Shown here piece by piece: positions 9,028 to 17,716 of a DNA stretch of 64,000 bases (within the stretch, counting starts at the first letter, position 1; the number at the start of each line of letters is the position of its first letter). The notes beneath the pieces were generated by a model. The model was not told the DNA's origin. It worked only from the letters and a program-made list of their open reading frames with translations, and did no database searches. Both the position numbers and the translations under genes were made by a program. Where the stretch lies: assembly GCA_035353175.1 (NCBI GenBank), contig DAOPZC010000007.1, forward strand, positions 1 through 64,000. The letters run 5' to 3'. Source of the DNA: DAOPZC01 sp035353175. Lineage in GTDB: Bacteria; Verrucomicrobiota; Kiritimatiellia; RFP12; UBA1067.

Positions 9028-9150
9028 GGGATCCCCGTCCTTCCTGTTTTGAGCGGTTGAATGTGAAAGGGCCTCGTCGGCCGGTCGTCTCCCGGAGGCG
9101 GAAGCCGTTCCGGCCTCAGCCCCTCTCCGCCATCGCCCCGCGCGCGAATA

Positions 9151-9177
9151 AATACCAATCCCTTATAGCTGTATACC
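9151..9177 (-). promoter_or_regulatory. Candidate operator: GGTATA and GGTATT boxes (NanR-type)
   Basis: On the minus strand a GGTATA box (9172-9177) lies within the promoter spacer and a GGTATT box (9151-9156) lies just past the -10, 21 bases apart start to start. E. coli NanR, also a GntR/FCD protein, binds GGTATA repeats. Binding here would block the promoter. Confidence 0.4.
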
Positions 9178-9189
9178 GGTTTATATCAA
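9162..9189 (-). promoter_or_regulatory. Sigma-70-type promoter of sialidase-gntR operon
   Basis: Minus strand TTGATA, 16 bases, TATAAG. The transcript would have a leader of roughly 125 bases before the sialidase ATG, which is preceded by AGGAAGGA. Confidence 0.5.
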
Positions 9190-9233
9190 ACAAAGAGCGG
9201 GCGCGTCAAGGGTCCCGACGTCGTGATTCAGCA

Positions 9234-9263
9234 TTGACACAAGGGGTGCGGGAGAAGGAAAAT
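9234..9263 (+). promoter_or_regulatory. Sigma-70-type promoter of the M6 peptidase gene
   Basis: Perfect -35 TTGACA, 18 bases, then GAAAAT as a fair -10. It lies about 75 bases before the ATG at 9342. Confidence 0.4.
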
Positions 9264-9341
9264 AATGACGGCAAAAACGTGTGGTGCGAGGGAATTCCGC
9301 ATCTGAAACGGCGAAGGTGCGCGGGGCACAAGGAGGGCGAC

Positions 9342-12300
9342 ATGACAATCCTCATAAGTTTGCGCTTGAGGCGGGGGGCGGGAACAGGCTCCTTTGAAAA
9401 GGCCGTGCGCGGCCTGTTGACGGGAATGGCGGCGCTCGCGTTGTTGATGCCGCCGCCGGCCGCGGCCGTGCCGGCTTGCCCGGACGGGAAAGACGTGCGG
9501 CAACCGGACGGGTCGGCCTTCCGGCTGCAGTTGCGCGGCGACGAATTCTTTTCTTGGACGGAAACCGCGGCCGGATATCCGGTCCTCCATGATGCCTCTG
9601 ACGGTTTCTGGAAATATGCGCGGCCGGATGCTGGAAGGGCCTCATACGTCATTGTCCCCGAGGCCCGCGTCGGCACGTCCGATCCGCTGGGCTTGGGTTT
9701 GTCGGGAAGCCGCAGGCTTGAGGTGTCGGCGCTCGGCGCCGCACTGCAGACGCGTCGGCAGTCGCTGAAGGCGGTGCCGGAGGTGTTGCCGGTTCCCGCG
9801 GTCGTCCCCGGCGTGCTCCAAACGCCCGACCCCGTGGAAACGCCGGTGCCGCCGCCGCAGCCAATTCCGGTCGCGGGAACCAAGACGATCCGCAATGTGG
9901 TCTTGCTCGCCTGTTTTTCGAATCACTGGAACACGTCGGGCAGCACCGTGAACGCGTCGTACGGCCGCGTGGCCGTGAGCGAGTATTCAAACCTCTTCAA
10001 CCAGGTCAGCCACACCTCGGACGGCGCCGTCGGCTCGGTGCGCGATTATTATTCGGAAGTCTCCTACGGCAAACTCACGGTGCAGTCGGTCGTCTCCGCG
10101 TGGGTCAAGCTGCCGCAGGGAGAAAGCTATTACGGGACGGACGGAGGCACGCAAGATACCAACTGGAAACAAATGATCGTCGATGCCGTCAACGCGGCGG
10201 ATACCGCGGGCTTCGATTTCGCGCAGGGCGATTCTGACGGCGACGGCTGGGTCGACTGTCTGACCGTGATCCACTCCGGGCACGGCCAGGAGATCACGGG
10301 CAATCCGGCGACCTGTATCTGGTCCAAGCAGGGCGAGATGGTCTCCACGGCGACGAAGGACGGCGTGAAAATGCGGCGGTGCCACACGGAACCCGCGCTG
10401 CGGGGCGCGACCAGCAGCACCAGCATCATCCGCATCGGTGTCATCTGCCACGAAATGGGCCATTTCTTCGGACTCACCGACCTCTACGACTACAGCGCGA
10501 CCACCGACGGCGTCGGCGACTGGGGCCTCATGGCGTACGGCTCTTGGAACGGTTCCCTGGGCAACCGGCCGGCGCACTTCTGCGCGCACTCCAAATACAT
10601 GCTGGGCTTCGTGAGACCGGCCGTCGCGCACTCCCTGCCGCGCACGACCTTGGCCCGCGTGGAGGACAATCCCTCTGTCCTGCTTCTCCGCGACGGGATG
10701 ACGGACGGCGAGTACTTCCTGCTGGAAAACCGGGCGAACACCGGGTTCGACAACGATACGGCCTCGATCTTCCCCGGCGTGCTGATCTCCCACGTGGACA
10801 GCAAAAGCGTCAACAATGACCTGGGCACGTGGCCGCATCCGCTGGTCAAGATCGAGGAGGCGGACGGCGACGACACGCTCGGCTTGGTCGAGTCTCCGAC
10901 CGACATCATGTCCGAGTCCGGCGACGTCTGGACCAGCACGAGCGGGCTCGCCGGCGGCTTCCGCGACCAGACGGGCAACACCACCGCCAACGCGATGCGC
11001 TACCAGTCAACCACCCTCTACTCCCGCACGAACGGCGTATCCTCCTATTCGTATCTGCGCGTCACCAATTTCTCGGCGGCCGCATCGTCCATGACCTTCG
11101 ATGTCCAGACGCTGCGCACGACCGTGACGAACCAGACCGTCTACACCACCGGGCACACCGTCGCGTGGCCGGCTGCTTCTCAGGCCTCGCAGTATGAGAT
11201 CCAAGAGGCGTTGCCGGCAGTCTTGACCGGCCTCTCCGACGGTGCGGAAGACGAAGAGGCAATGTATGACGCCTGGCACCTTTCCGGGGGCGCGCGCCGG
11301 AGCTCGGCAGGCAGCCGCACGGGGTCCTTCAGTTACCTGTTCCAATATTTCAGCTGGTCCGCCGGCAGCTTCTACCCGCCGGTGCAGTCCCTGACCCTGC
11401 AGAAACCGTTCACCGTGACGTCCGGAACAACCCTCTCCTTCCACCTCGTGTCGCATCTGGACTCCGCAGCAGGGTCGCTCAAATGCGAGATCTCGAATGA
11501 CGGCGGAAACACGTGGCTGACCCTCGGCACGTATGGCGGGTACATCAACTCATGGACCCAATACGCGTACAACTTCAGCGCCTTGAACGCCCAGGGGATC
11601 AACATCGGCGACGCCTGCATCATCCGCTTCGTGCTGAATGTCGAATTCGGTTCGGGCTGGTATAACTTTCCCGAAGTGGGCGTCGCGGTCGACGACATCG
11701 CGGTCGCGGGCGTGACGCTCGGCGGCTATGGCGCGTGGACCACGCTGGCCAACAACGTCGTCGGGACCTCCTATGCGGTGCCCGCGCGGACCAACGGGGT
11801 GTACGCCTACCGCGTCCGGGGCTATGCGAATGCCGCGTGGCAGGAATACGGGACCGTGGGCGAGACGACGGTGGTCTTGCCGTGGGTCTCGCTGAGCCTG
11901 ACCGGCCCGCTGATGGCGGAGGCCGGCGCGGTTGCGATCGTGACCGCCACGCTGTCGCAGCTCTCGCCGATGCCGGTGGTGGTGAACCTCGCGCTGTCCG
12001 GCACGGCGACCGAGACGAACGACTATACGGCCTCCGCCGTTTCGCACGCGATCGTGATCCCGGCCAATACGTTGAGCGGCACGCTCGCCCTCACGGCGGT
12101 GCAGGACCTCATCGATGAAACGAACGAGACGGTGATCGTGGACATCGGCTCGGTCTTGAACGGCGAGGAGTTCGGCGTGCAGCAGGTGACGGCAACCATC
12201 GCGGACGACGACCCTCCGCCCGGCAGCTTTGAGGAATGGGTTCAGAACTACTGTCCGGGCATGGATCTGCCGACTGCGCTCACCAACGACTACAATGCGG

Positions 12301-12599
12301 ACGGCGTGCAGAACGGCTTCGATTACGCCTTCGGGCCGAACCTGGAGACCAACGCGCCGCTGCTGAACATCTTCTGCCTCACGAACGCGCCCGTCGTGGA
12401 TATCCCGAAGCAGCTGGTTTCGACGGTTCCCTACGTGGGCATCGCGATCGACCTGACGCCTGTGCTGGACAGTCCCGCGTGGACCACAAACGGCCTGCAT
12501 GCGATCGACCACCCGAACGAGCCGACCAACCGCTGCTGGTTTGCGCCCGACGGCGTCGGCACGAGCGGCTTTTTCCGTGTGCGCGGCTTCCTGAGGTAA
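9342..12599 (+). CDS. Secreted M6-type metalloprotease with Calx-beta-like domain
   Basis: This 1085-residue protein uses ATG 9342, preceded by AGGAGGG at ideal spacing; the open frame upstream is not needed. A long signal peptide (hydrophobic stretch about 24-42) is followed by a pro-region. The catalytic zinc motif HEMGHFFGLTD (His370, Glu371, His374, Asp380) is typical of the immune-inhibitor-A/M6 family, with 'WGLMAYG' as the downstream Met-turn-like region. A jelly-roll-like module follows (about 620-800) and then a Calx-beta-like domain (about 845-960, ending 'ATIADDDPPPGSFEEW'). The C-terminus ends in a short aromatic module ('GFFRVRGFLR') resembling tails of other secreted proteins of this group. 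It probably degrades extracellular or host proteins; the exact substrate is unknown. Confidence 0.85.
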   Translation: MTILISLRLRRGAGTGSFEKAVRGLLTGMAALALLMPPPAAAVPACPDGKDVRQPDGSAFRLQLRGDEFFSWTETAAGYPVLHDASDGFWKYARPDAGRASYVIVPEARVGTSDPLGLGLSGSRRLEVSALGAALQTRRQSLKAVPEVLPVPAVVPGVLQTPDPVETPVPPPQPIPVAGTKTIRNVVLLACFSNHWNTSGSTVNASYGRVAVSEYSNLFNQVSHTSDGAVGSVRDYYSEVSYGKLTVQSVVSAWVKLPQGESYYGTDGGTQDTNWKQMIVDAVNAADTAGFDFAQGDSDGDGWVDCLTVIHSGHGQEITGNPATCIWSKQGEMVSTATKDGVKMRRCHTEPALRGATSSTSIIRIGVICHEMGHFFGLTDLYDYSATTDGVGDWGLMAYGSWNGSLGNRPAHFCAHSKYMLGFVRPAVAHSLPRTTLARVEDNPSVLLLRDGMTDGEYFLLENRANTGFDNDTASIFPGVLISHVDSKSVNNDLGTWPHPLVKIEEADGDDTLGLVESPTDIMSESGDVWTSTSGLAGGFRDQTGNTTANAMRYQSTTLYSRTNGVSSYSYLRVTNFSAAASSMTFDVQTLRTTVTNQTVYTTGHTVAWPAASQASQYEIQEALPAVLTGLSDGAEDEEAMYDAWHLSGGARRSSAGSRTGSFSYLFQYFSWSAGSFYPPVQSLTLQKPFTVTSGTTLSFHLVSHLDSAAGSLKCEISNDGGNTWLTLGTYGGYINSWTQYAYNFSALNAQGINIGDACIIRFVLNVEFGSGWYNFPEVGVAVDDIAVAGVTLGGYGAWTTLANNVVGTSYAVPARTNGVYAYRVRGYANAAWQEYGTVGETTVVLPWVSLSLTGPLMAEAGAVAIVTATLSQLSPMPVVVNLALSGTATETNDYTASAVSHAIVIPANTLSGTLALTAVQDLIDETNETVIVDIGSVLNGEEFGVQQVTATIADDDPPPGSFEEWVQNYCPGMDLPTALTNDYNADGVQNGFDYAFGPNLETNAPLLNIFCLTNAPVVDIPKQLVSTVPYVGIAIDLTPVLDSPAWTTNGLHAIDHPNEPTNRCWFAPDGVGTSGFFRVRGFLR

Positions 12600-12606
12600 G
12601 CACGGT

Positions 12607-13659
12607 TCAGCGGGTGCGGAAGATGAATCCGCGGAAGGTGCGGCGCGCGGGGACGGGGTGCGTTTTGGCGGGCACTCCGTCCACAAGCCGCGTGCCGTCA
12701 TCGCAGAGAACCAGCAGGGCGGGCGCGCCGTCGGATCGGACCGCGACCATTCCTTCGGGTGTCGCATCGGGCGGCATCTTCGCCAGCGTTTCGTCGGCTT
12801 GCGGCCTGGCGGACCAGTCCCATCGGTAGAGACGGGGGGCGCCGCCGCTGAGCGGCGAACCGGACATGATGAGGTATCGATGGCCGTCGGTGCGGATCAT
12901 GGACCGGACGCCGTTCCCGCCGAGGTCGAGCAGAAGCGGGTCGCCGAAGCGCGGCGGCTGTCCCTCCACGGTTTCGGCCGGATTGAGCAGCGGCGCGAGC
13001 AGGGCCTTGCCGTCCGGCGTGGGCGAGCGGAAGCCGATCAACAGACCGCCCGCGGGCGTGTCGCAGAGCGCCTCGACGTTGAGACTGCCGGGCGTCTTGG
13101 GCGGTCGCAGGGCGGCCTCCGACAGGCCGAAAGACGCGTAGCGCGGGTCGCGGTCGAGATCCGATAAGAGCGTGGTGATGGGGCTTCCGACGCGTTGAAA
13201 CGAGGGGACGCCATTCGTGACGGCGACGCGCGTCGCGAAAAAGCGTTTACGGTTGGGGCGCGGCTTGCCCGCTTTGTTCGGCGCGTGCGAGGTGATCCAA
13301 TAGAGTGTGTCGACGATCCGCGCCGAGCCCTCAATGTCCATTTCGGGCGATTTCTTCTGGAGCGCCATGTGCGGCCCCGCGTCCCACGCGGCGACCGGCG
13401 CTCCGCCTTCCGGAAACCGGTAGGCACGCAGCAGGTTGTCCTCGTCGTTCGCGGCGACGAACAGGCCGTCGCCCAGCCATTCGCCGGCCGAGGCGTCGGC
13501 CATGTGGGTGAACGTCACGTCGCGGACGGCGGACGGCGGAGGCGCAGCCGGAAGCAACGGCGCGGCCATAAAAAAGACGCAGGCCCCGCCGAGTCGGACG
13601 GGCGTGAGGCTGATCCTGAAACGGAGCCGGGCGCTGCCGCGTGTGAAGTCGAGAGCCAT
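12607..13659 (-). CDS. Secreted DUF3616-like protein
   Basis: This 350-residue protein begins at ATG 13659 with a hydrophobic N-terminal segment (about 20-45, 'GACVFFMAAPLLPAAPPP') that reads as a signal peptide. A longer frame to 13746 exists, but its extra residues look like non-coding sequence. The body looks like a beta-propeller and matches what I recall of DUF3616 proteins: 'MDIEGSARIVDTLYWITSHAPNK', 'LNVEALCDTPAGGLLIGFR' and 'YRWDW...PEGMVAV'. Family function is unknown. It is convergent with the M6 protease gene with only 7 bases between the two stop codons. The assignment rests on remembered motif patterns. Confidence 0.72.
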   Translation of the reverse strand: MALDFTRGSARLRFRISLTPVRLGGACVFFMAAPLLPAAPPPSAVRDVTFTHMADASAGEWLGDGLFVAANDEDNLLRAYRFPEGGAPVAAWDAGPHMALQKKSPEMDIEGSARIVDTLYWITSHAPNKAGKPRPNRKRFFATRVAVTNGVPSFQRVGSPITTLLSDLDRDPRYASFGLSEAALRPPKTPGSLNVEALCDTPAGGLLIGFRSPTPDGKALLAPLLNPAETVEGQPPRFGDPLLLDLGGNGVRSMIRTDGHRYLIMSGSPLSGGAPRLYRWDWSARPQADETLAKMPPDATPEGMVAVRSDGAPALLVLCDDGTRLVDGVPAKTHPVPARRTFRGFIFRTR

Positions 13660-13796
13660 GCGCTTACGATACCAGATTTGCCATCCTCGCGCCATGCGTG
13701 ACAGAAAACGGTTGCAGGTTCGAGCGGCGCTCCTGTAGGCTATCAAATTCTGACATTTCTGTCACAAGGCGCGTTTTTCTTCTGGATGACACCCAA

Positions 13797-15071
13797 ATGT
13801 ATAGTTTTTATCCGCAAACGGTGATTCTTTCTTGGGGCGCTATTCTGTGTATCTGCACCTCCTTCCTGGGGTGGCAACGCCGCGATAAACCGGGGGGAAG
13901 GGCCTTTATCGGACTGATGACCGCCTGTGCGGTCTGGACGACGGCGGCGGCGGTTGAATCCGCGGTCGTCGGCGTGGCGGCCAAGATTTTCTGGTCCAAG
14001 ATGGAGTATGTCGGGTTGGTGTTCATCGGGAGCTTCCTGTTTTTCTTTGCGCTTTCCTATACGCATCAGACGCGCCTGATCCGGCGCGGCATGTATGCGT
14101 TTTTGCTCCTGATGCCGGCCATGGCGCTTTTGCTGGTCTGGACCAACGAATGGCACCACGCGCAGTGGACCGGTTTTTCGCCGGGGCCGCAGGGCATGAA
14201 CGTGTTGGTCTATCACCGGGGCCCCGTGTTCTGGTTCATTAGCGCGTACACGTATACGTTGACCCTGTTCGGCTACGGCGTCTTTGCGAACGCCTGCCGT
14301 TCCGCAGATCGGTCGATCCGGCGGCAGTATGTGGTCTTCATGCTGAGCGGCGTCTTTCCGCTGGCGAGCGGGGTGGTGTACCTGGCGGGGCAGGAGTGGG
14401 TCGGCGGCATGGACGTCTCGGCCATGGGCTTCAGTTTCGCGGGGCTGATGATCGCCTGGGATTTCTCCCGTTTCCAGCTGCTGGATCTCGTGCCGATCGG
14501 CCGGGAAGTGCTGGTCGAGCGGATGCCGGACGGGATGATCGTTTTCGATGAAAGCGGGCGGCAGGTGGATATCAATCCCGCGGCCCGGCGCATGTTAGAC
14601 TTGGAGGAGAGCCCCGTCACGCTCCAGAACCTTCAGGCGCGTTTTCCCGCATTGGCCAGGGATGCCGACGACGGAAGCGGAGTTCAAACGGAAGCCACGC
14701 TTCAGACCTCGTGCGGCCAGCTCGACGTGAGCATCCGCAGGGTGCCGCTGTACGGGCGGCACGGCAAGTTGCGGGGCCACCTCTGCGTGCTGGGCGATCT
14801 CTCGGCGCGGGCCGCGGCCGAGCGCGAACGCGAACGGGTGATCGCCGAGCTCAGCCAGGCGCTGTCGCAGATCAAGACGCTGCAGGACCTTCTGCCCATC
14901 TGCTGCTCCTGCAAGAAGATCCGGAACGACCATGGATATTGGCAACAGATCGAATCGTACATCCGCGAGCACGCCGGCGTGGAGTTCAGCCATAGCCTCT
15001 GCCCCGACTGCGCCAAGAAGCTGTATGGCGCGCCCGATGTCGGCGACGCGAAACCCGGCTTTTTCGTCTAG
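13797..15071 (+). CDS. 7TM-PAS sensor protein with Cys-rich C-terminal module, no kinase domain
   Basis: This 424-residue protein starts at ATG 13797. Residues 1-225 contain about seven hydrophobic segments and resemble the N-terminal 7TM histidine-kinase sensor domain. A PAS-like domain follows (about 240-345), with 'MPDGMIVFDESGRQVDINPAARRML'-type sequence, and then a short coiled coil (about 340-365). The C-terminus (366-410) has cysteines at 369, 370, 372, 402 and 405 in the pattern 'LPICCSCKKIRNDHGYW...CPDC'. This module is common at the ends of signalling proteins in deltaproteobacteria and related groups. There are no HisKA or HATPase motifs, so it cannot phosphorylate by itself. It probably works with the kinase encoded 142 bases downstream (inference). 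Confidence 0.82.
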   Translation: MYSFYPQTVILSWGAILCICTSFLGWQRRDKPGGRAFIGLMTACAVWTTAAAVESAVVGVAAKIFWSKMEYVGLVFIGSFLFFFALSYTHQTRLIRRGMYAFLLLMPAMALLLVWTNEWHHAQWTGFSPGPQGMNVLVYHRGPVFWFISAYTYTLTLFGYGVFANACRSADRSIRRQYVVFMLSGVFPLASGVVYLAGQEWVGGMDVSAMGFSFAGLMIAWDFSRFQLLDLVPIGREVLVERMPDGMIVFDESGRQVDINPAARRMLDLEESPVTLQNLQARFPALARDADDGSGVQTEATLQTSCGQLDVSIRRVPLYGRHGKLRGHLCVLGDLSARAAAERERERVIAELSQALSQIKTLQDLLPICCSCKKIRNDHGYWQQIESYIREHAGVEFSHSLCPDCAKKLYGAPDVGDAKPGFFV

Positions 15072-15132
15072 ATTCCGGCGCGCTTGGTTTCTGCGCTTCT
15101 GGTGCCGCGCGGCGTCTTGGCGTCAGTTTTTC

Positions 15133-15161
15133 TTGTTTAGCCCGGGAAAGGCAGGTATTCT
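15133..15161 (+). promoter_or_regulatory. Sigma-70-type promoter of the hybrid kinase/response regulator pair
   Basis: TTGTTT, 17 bases, TATTCT. The GGTATTCTT at the -10 is repeated once about 25 bases further on. It lies about 55 bases before ATG 15214. Confidence 0.4.
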
Positions 15162-15213
15162 TTTGTTGTCAAAGTGAGCGGTATTCTTGCATCCGCAGAA
15201 AGGGGGCTTTTTC

Positions 15214-16806
15214 ATGCCGGGCGGCGATGACACGGATCTGGAGAATTCGCAGCGCGAATTGGAAAGCGCGAGCGAGGCGCAGTTGCGAATGAAAGACGAG
15301 TTTCTTTCGCGCGTTTCGCACGAGTTGCGTTCGCCGCTCAATGCCGTTTACCAGTACGTCACCATCCTGCTCGACGGCCTCGCGGGCGAGATCAACGAGG
15401 AGCAGCGCGAATATCTTGGCATCGCCCTCAGAAATGTGAAACAGCTTCAGGCCATGATCGGCGACCTGCTGGATGTGACCCGCTCCAAGTCAGGCAAGAT
15501 GGTCATGGCTCCCCAGGAAATGAGCCTTGCCGAAAGCATCGCGACCGCGCTGGATACGGAACGGCCCGAGGCGCACGCGAAAGGCCTGACTCTGTCGAGC
15601 CTAGTGGAGGAGGGGCTTCCCGCCGCCTATGCAGACCCCCAGCGCGTTCAGCAGATCATCGTCAATCTGATCAGCAATGCCATCAAGTTCTCTCCGGCGG
15701 GGTCAACGATCCGCGTGAGCGCGAGGCGTTCTGAGCAGTTGCCTCAAGGCGAGGGGCCGCTGTCGGCGACGGGCGGGACGGAGGGCCTGGCGCCGTTGGG
15801 CATGGGCACCTCTTGGCTCGAAATCACGGTCGCCGATTCCGGCTGCGGCATTGCTGCCGAGGATTGCGAGCGCGTCTTCCAGCGCCTCTATCAGGTGGGC
15901 CGGCACATCGACCAGAAACGCATGGGCCTCGGGCTGGGGCTGTACATTTGCCGCGATCTCGTTTCGCGCATGGGCGGCCGGATTTGGGTCGAGAGCCGCG
16001 TCGGCGAGGGGAGCACGTTCCGTTTCACGGTGCCGGCGTATATCCCCGAGCAGGCGGTGTTGTCCTTCCTCCGCGCGCGCCTGACGCAGGCGAAGGAGGA
16101 CGGCGAGGTTTTTTCGGCCGTCGTGGTGGATGCGGATGCCGCCTTCGACGCGGTCCGGCCGGTGTGGGAAGCGTTGCTGCCCGCGGCCCGGGAGAAGGGG
16201 TTTACGGCGGCAGCCTATGCGGGATCGCGGTTCGTCGTGTTGGCCGACGCGGGAGAACCGCTGGCCGCATGCGTGAGGGATCACCTGCGGCGTTTGGCCA
16301 AGGACGCGTGTTTCCGGGTGGCGCCGGATCTGTGCCGCACGTTGTCCTATGGCGTGTCTGTGGCCCGTCCGGACGCGGACACGGCGGACGGCGTGTTGGC
16401 CCGCGCGGCGGCCGCCGCCGTGTCCGAGCGGTCCCTGTTGGCGCAGAAGCGGTTGATGGTCGTCGATGACGACGAGCAATGTCTGAGACTGTTCCGCAGA
16501 TTCTTGACGGCGCTGGGAGTCGCCAGCATCCGGACGGCCGAAAACGGGGCTGAGCTGTTCGCCGCGCTCCGGGAAGAGCTGCCGGATCTGATCGTCCTCG
16601 ACATCCAGATGCCGGGAATGAACGGGCATGAGATCATCGGCCGGCTCAAAGAGACCGCGGCAACCGCGGCGATCCCGATCGTGGTCGTGACGGGGATGGT
16701 CGGCGAGCGCGAGGGGATTGAGGGAGAGACCCCCGGAACGGCCATTCCCGTGCTCAGCAAAATGAATATGGCAGAGGTGCAGCGTTGGGTGCAGCATTTG
16801 CTTTGA
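15214..16806 (+). CDS. Soluble hybrid histidine kinase with degenerate GGDEF-like insert and receiver
   Basis: This 530-residue protein starts at ATG 15214 behind an AAAGGGGG ribosome site; a TTG 27 bases earlier is less likely. HisKA contains His36 (SRVSHELRSPLN). HATPase has an N box at about 151-159 and G boxes at about 208 and 238-243. Residues about 285-408 look like a decayed GGDEF domain: 'VVVDADAAFDAV' stands where 'lDiDhFK' is expected, 'GSRFVVLAD' in place of GGDEFvvL, and 'YGVSVARPDADTADGVLARAAAA' at the end. The catalytic signature is lost, so diguanylate synthesis is not expected. A C-terminal receiver carries Asp463. There are no membrane segments, so it is cytoplasmic. Confidence 0.88.
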   Translation: MPGGDDTDLENSQRELESASEAQLRMKDEFLSRVSHELRSPLNAVYQYVTILLDGLAGEINEEQREYLGIALRNVKQLQAMIGDLLDVTRSKSGKMVMAPQEMSLAESIATALDTERPEAHAKGLTLSSLVEEGLPAAYADPQRVQQIIVNLISNAIKFSPAGSTIRVSARRSEQLPQGEGPLSATGGTEGLAPLGMGTSWLEITVADSGCGIAAEDCERVFQRLYQVGRHIDQKRMGLGLGLYICRDLVSRMGGRIWVESRVGEGSTFRFTVPAYIPEQAVLSFLRARLTQAKEDGEVFSAVVVDADAAFDAVRPVWEALLPAAREKGFTAAAYAGSRFVVLADAGEPLAACVRDHLRRLAKDACFRVAPDLCRTLSYGVSVARPDADTADGVLARAAAAAVSERSLLAQKRLMVVDDDEQCLRLFRRFLTALGVASIRTAENGAELFAALREELPDLIVLDIQMPGMNGHEIIGRLKETAATAAIPIVVVTGMVGEREGIEGETPGTAIPVLSKMNMAEVQRWVQHLL

Positions 16807-16823
16807 AAAAGAAGGGATGAAGA

Positions 16824-17636
16824 ATGAGCGCTGAAACGATCATGATTGTGGAGGATGACCGGGATCAGATGTTGGGACTGGCCGTGCGGCTGAGGGCGAA
16901 CGGGTACCAAGTCGTTTGCGCCGCAGACGGCACGACCGCTTTCACGCAGGCGTCCAAGACGGTTCCGGATCTGATCATCCTCGACATCGGCCTTCCCGCC
17001 GGCGACGGCTTCAAGGTTCTCGAATGGCTGGGTGGCATGGCCACCACCGTGACGATTCCCGTGATTGTGCTTTCCGGCCGCGACCCGTGTCTGGCGCGCG
17101 ACCGGGTTTTGCGCATGGGCGCCAAAGCGTTCTTCCAGAAACCCGCCGACAATGAGGCCTTGCTGTCGGTCATCCGTGAGATTTTGAGCACGGGCACCAC
17201 GCTGAAGAAGGAGGTCGCGCCGGTCGAGGCACCCCCGTCGGTCACGGTCCAAAAGCCCGTTTGGGCGACCTCCATGGCCGAACGGATCGCGCGTTGGCGC
17301 GAAGATCTGCGCGCGACGCCCGGCGATGTGGACCTGATGAGCGATATCGCGAGGGTCCTCGCCACCACGACGGAGCCTCAATTGCGGAATGTCGAGGAGG
17401 CGATGCAGCTGGCGAAAAAAGCGTATTTCCTCATGAAATCGCCGAATCCCGCGATCTTGGATACATTGGCGCTCGTGTATGCCGAAGCGGGACAGTATCT
17501 TCAGGCGCTGGAAACGGCCCGCAGCGCCTTGACGTTGGCGGAAAAAACGGGGCAAACCTCCCTAATGCTGGATTTGCAGGAGCGGATCAGGAAGTACGAA
17601 AGCAAGGTCGTTCAAACGGAACCGCCGAAGGCCTGA
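16824..17636 (+). CDS. Response regulator with C-terminal TPR-like region
   Basis: This 270-residue protein starts 17 bases after the hybrid kinase stop and is surely in the same operon. The receiver domain (1-125) has acidic residues 10-12 (VEDD), phosphoacceptor Asp54 (LIILDIG) and Lys in 'FFQKP'. After a linker, residues about 155-260 form helical pairs that read as TPR-like ('DVDLMSDIARVLATTTEPQLRNVEEAMQLAKKAY', 'AILDTLALVYAEAGQYLQALETARSAL'). There is no DNA-binding or enzymatic output domain, so it probably acts by protein-protein contact. It is the likely partner of the hybrid kinase upstream. Confidence 0.86.
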   Translation: MSAETIMIVEDDRDQMLGLAVRLRANGYQVVCAADGTTAFTQASKTVPDLIILDIGLPAGDGFKVLEWLGGMATTVTIPVIVLSGRDPCLARDRVLRMGAKAFFQKPADNEALLSVIREILSTGTTLKKEVAPVEAPPSVTVQKPVWATSMAERIARWREDLRATPGDVDLMSDIARVLATTTEPQLRNVEEAMQLAKKAYFLMKSPNPAILDTLALVYAEAGQYLQALETARSALTLAEKTGQTSLMLDLQERIRKYESKVVQTEPPKA

Positions 17637-17716
17637 GCCCTGATTCCGGCGCTTTTTCGTTGCGCCCCTCACTTCCCCCGCGTCCATTCACGCGCCGCGG
17701 ACGGGCCGGGGCGCGG

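Larger units (their letters stand above)
9028..9341. other. Divergent control region between sialidase operon and M6 peptidase gene
   Basis: This 314-base gap without a credible gene holds a minus-strand promoter with NanR-like boxes (9151-9189) and a plus-strand promoter (9234-9263). It is more AT-rich at its centre than the flanking genes. The stretch 9057-9120 shows nothing further that I can name. Confidence 0.6.

Noticed and set aside
10890..10912. Apparent palindrome GGTCGAGTCTCCGACC resembling the REP-like elements
   Set aside because: Arms are only five bases, there is no GTAG head, and it codes for a normal stretch of the M6 protease.
17637..17716. Terminator between the response regulator and bfr
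   Set aside because: GC-rich spacer but no stem followed by a T run that I can defend.
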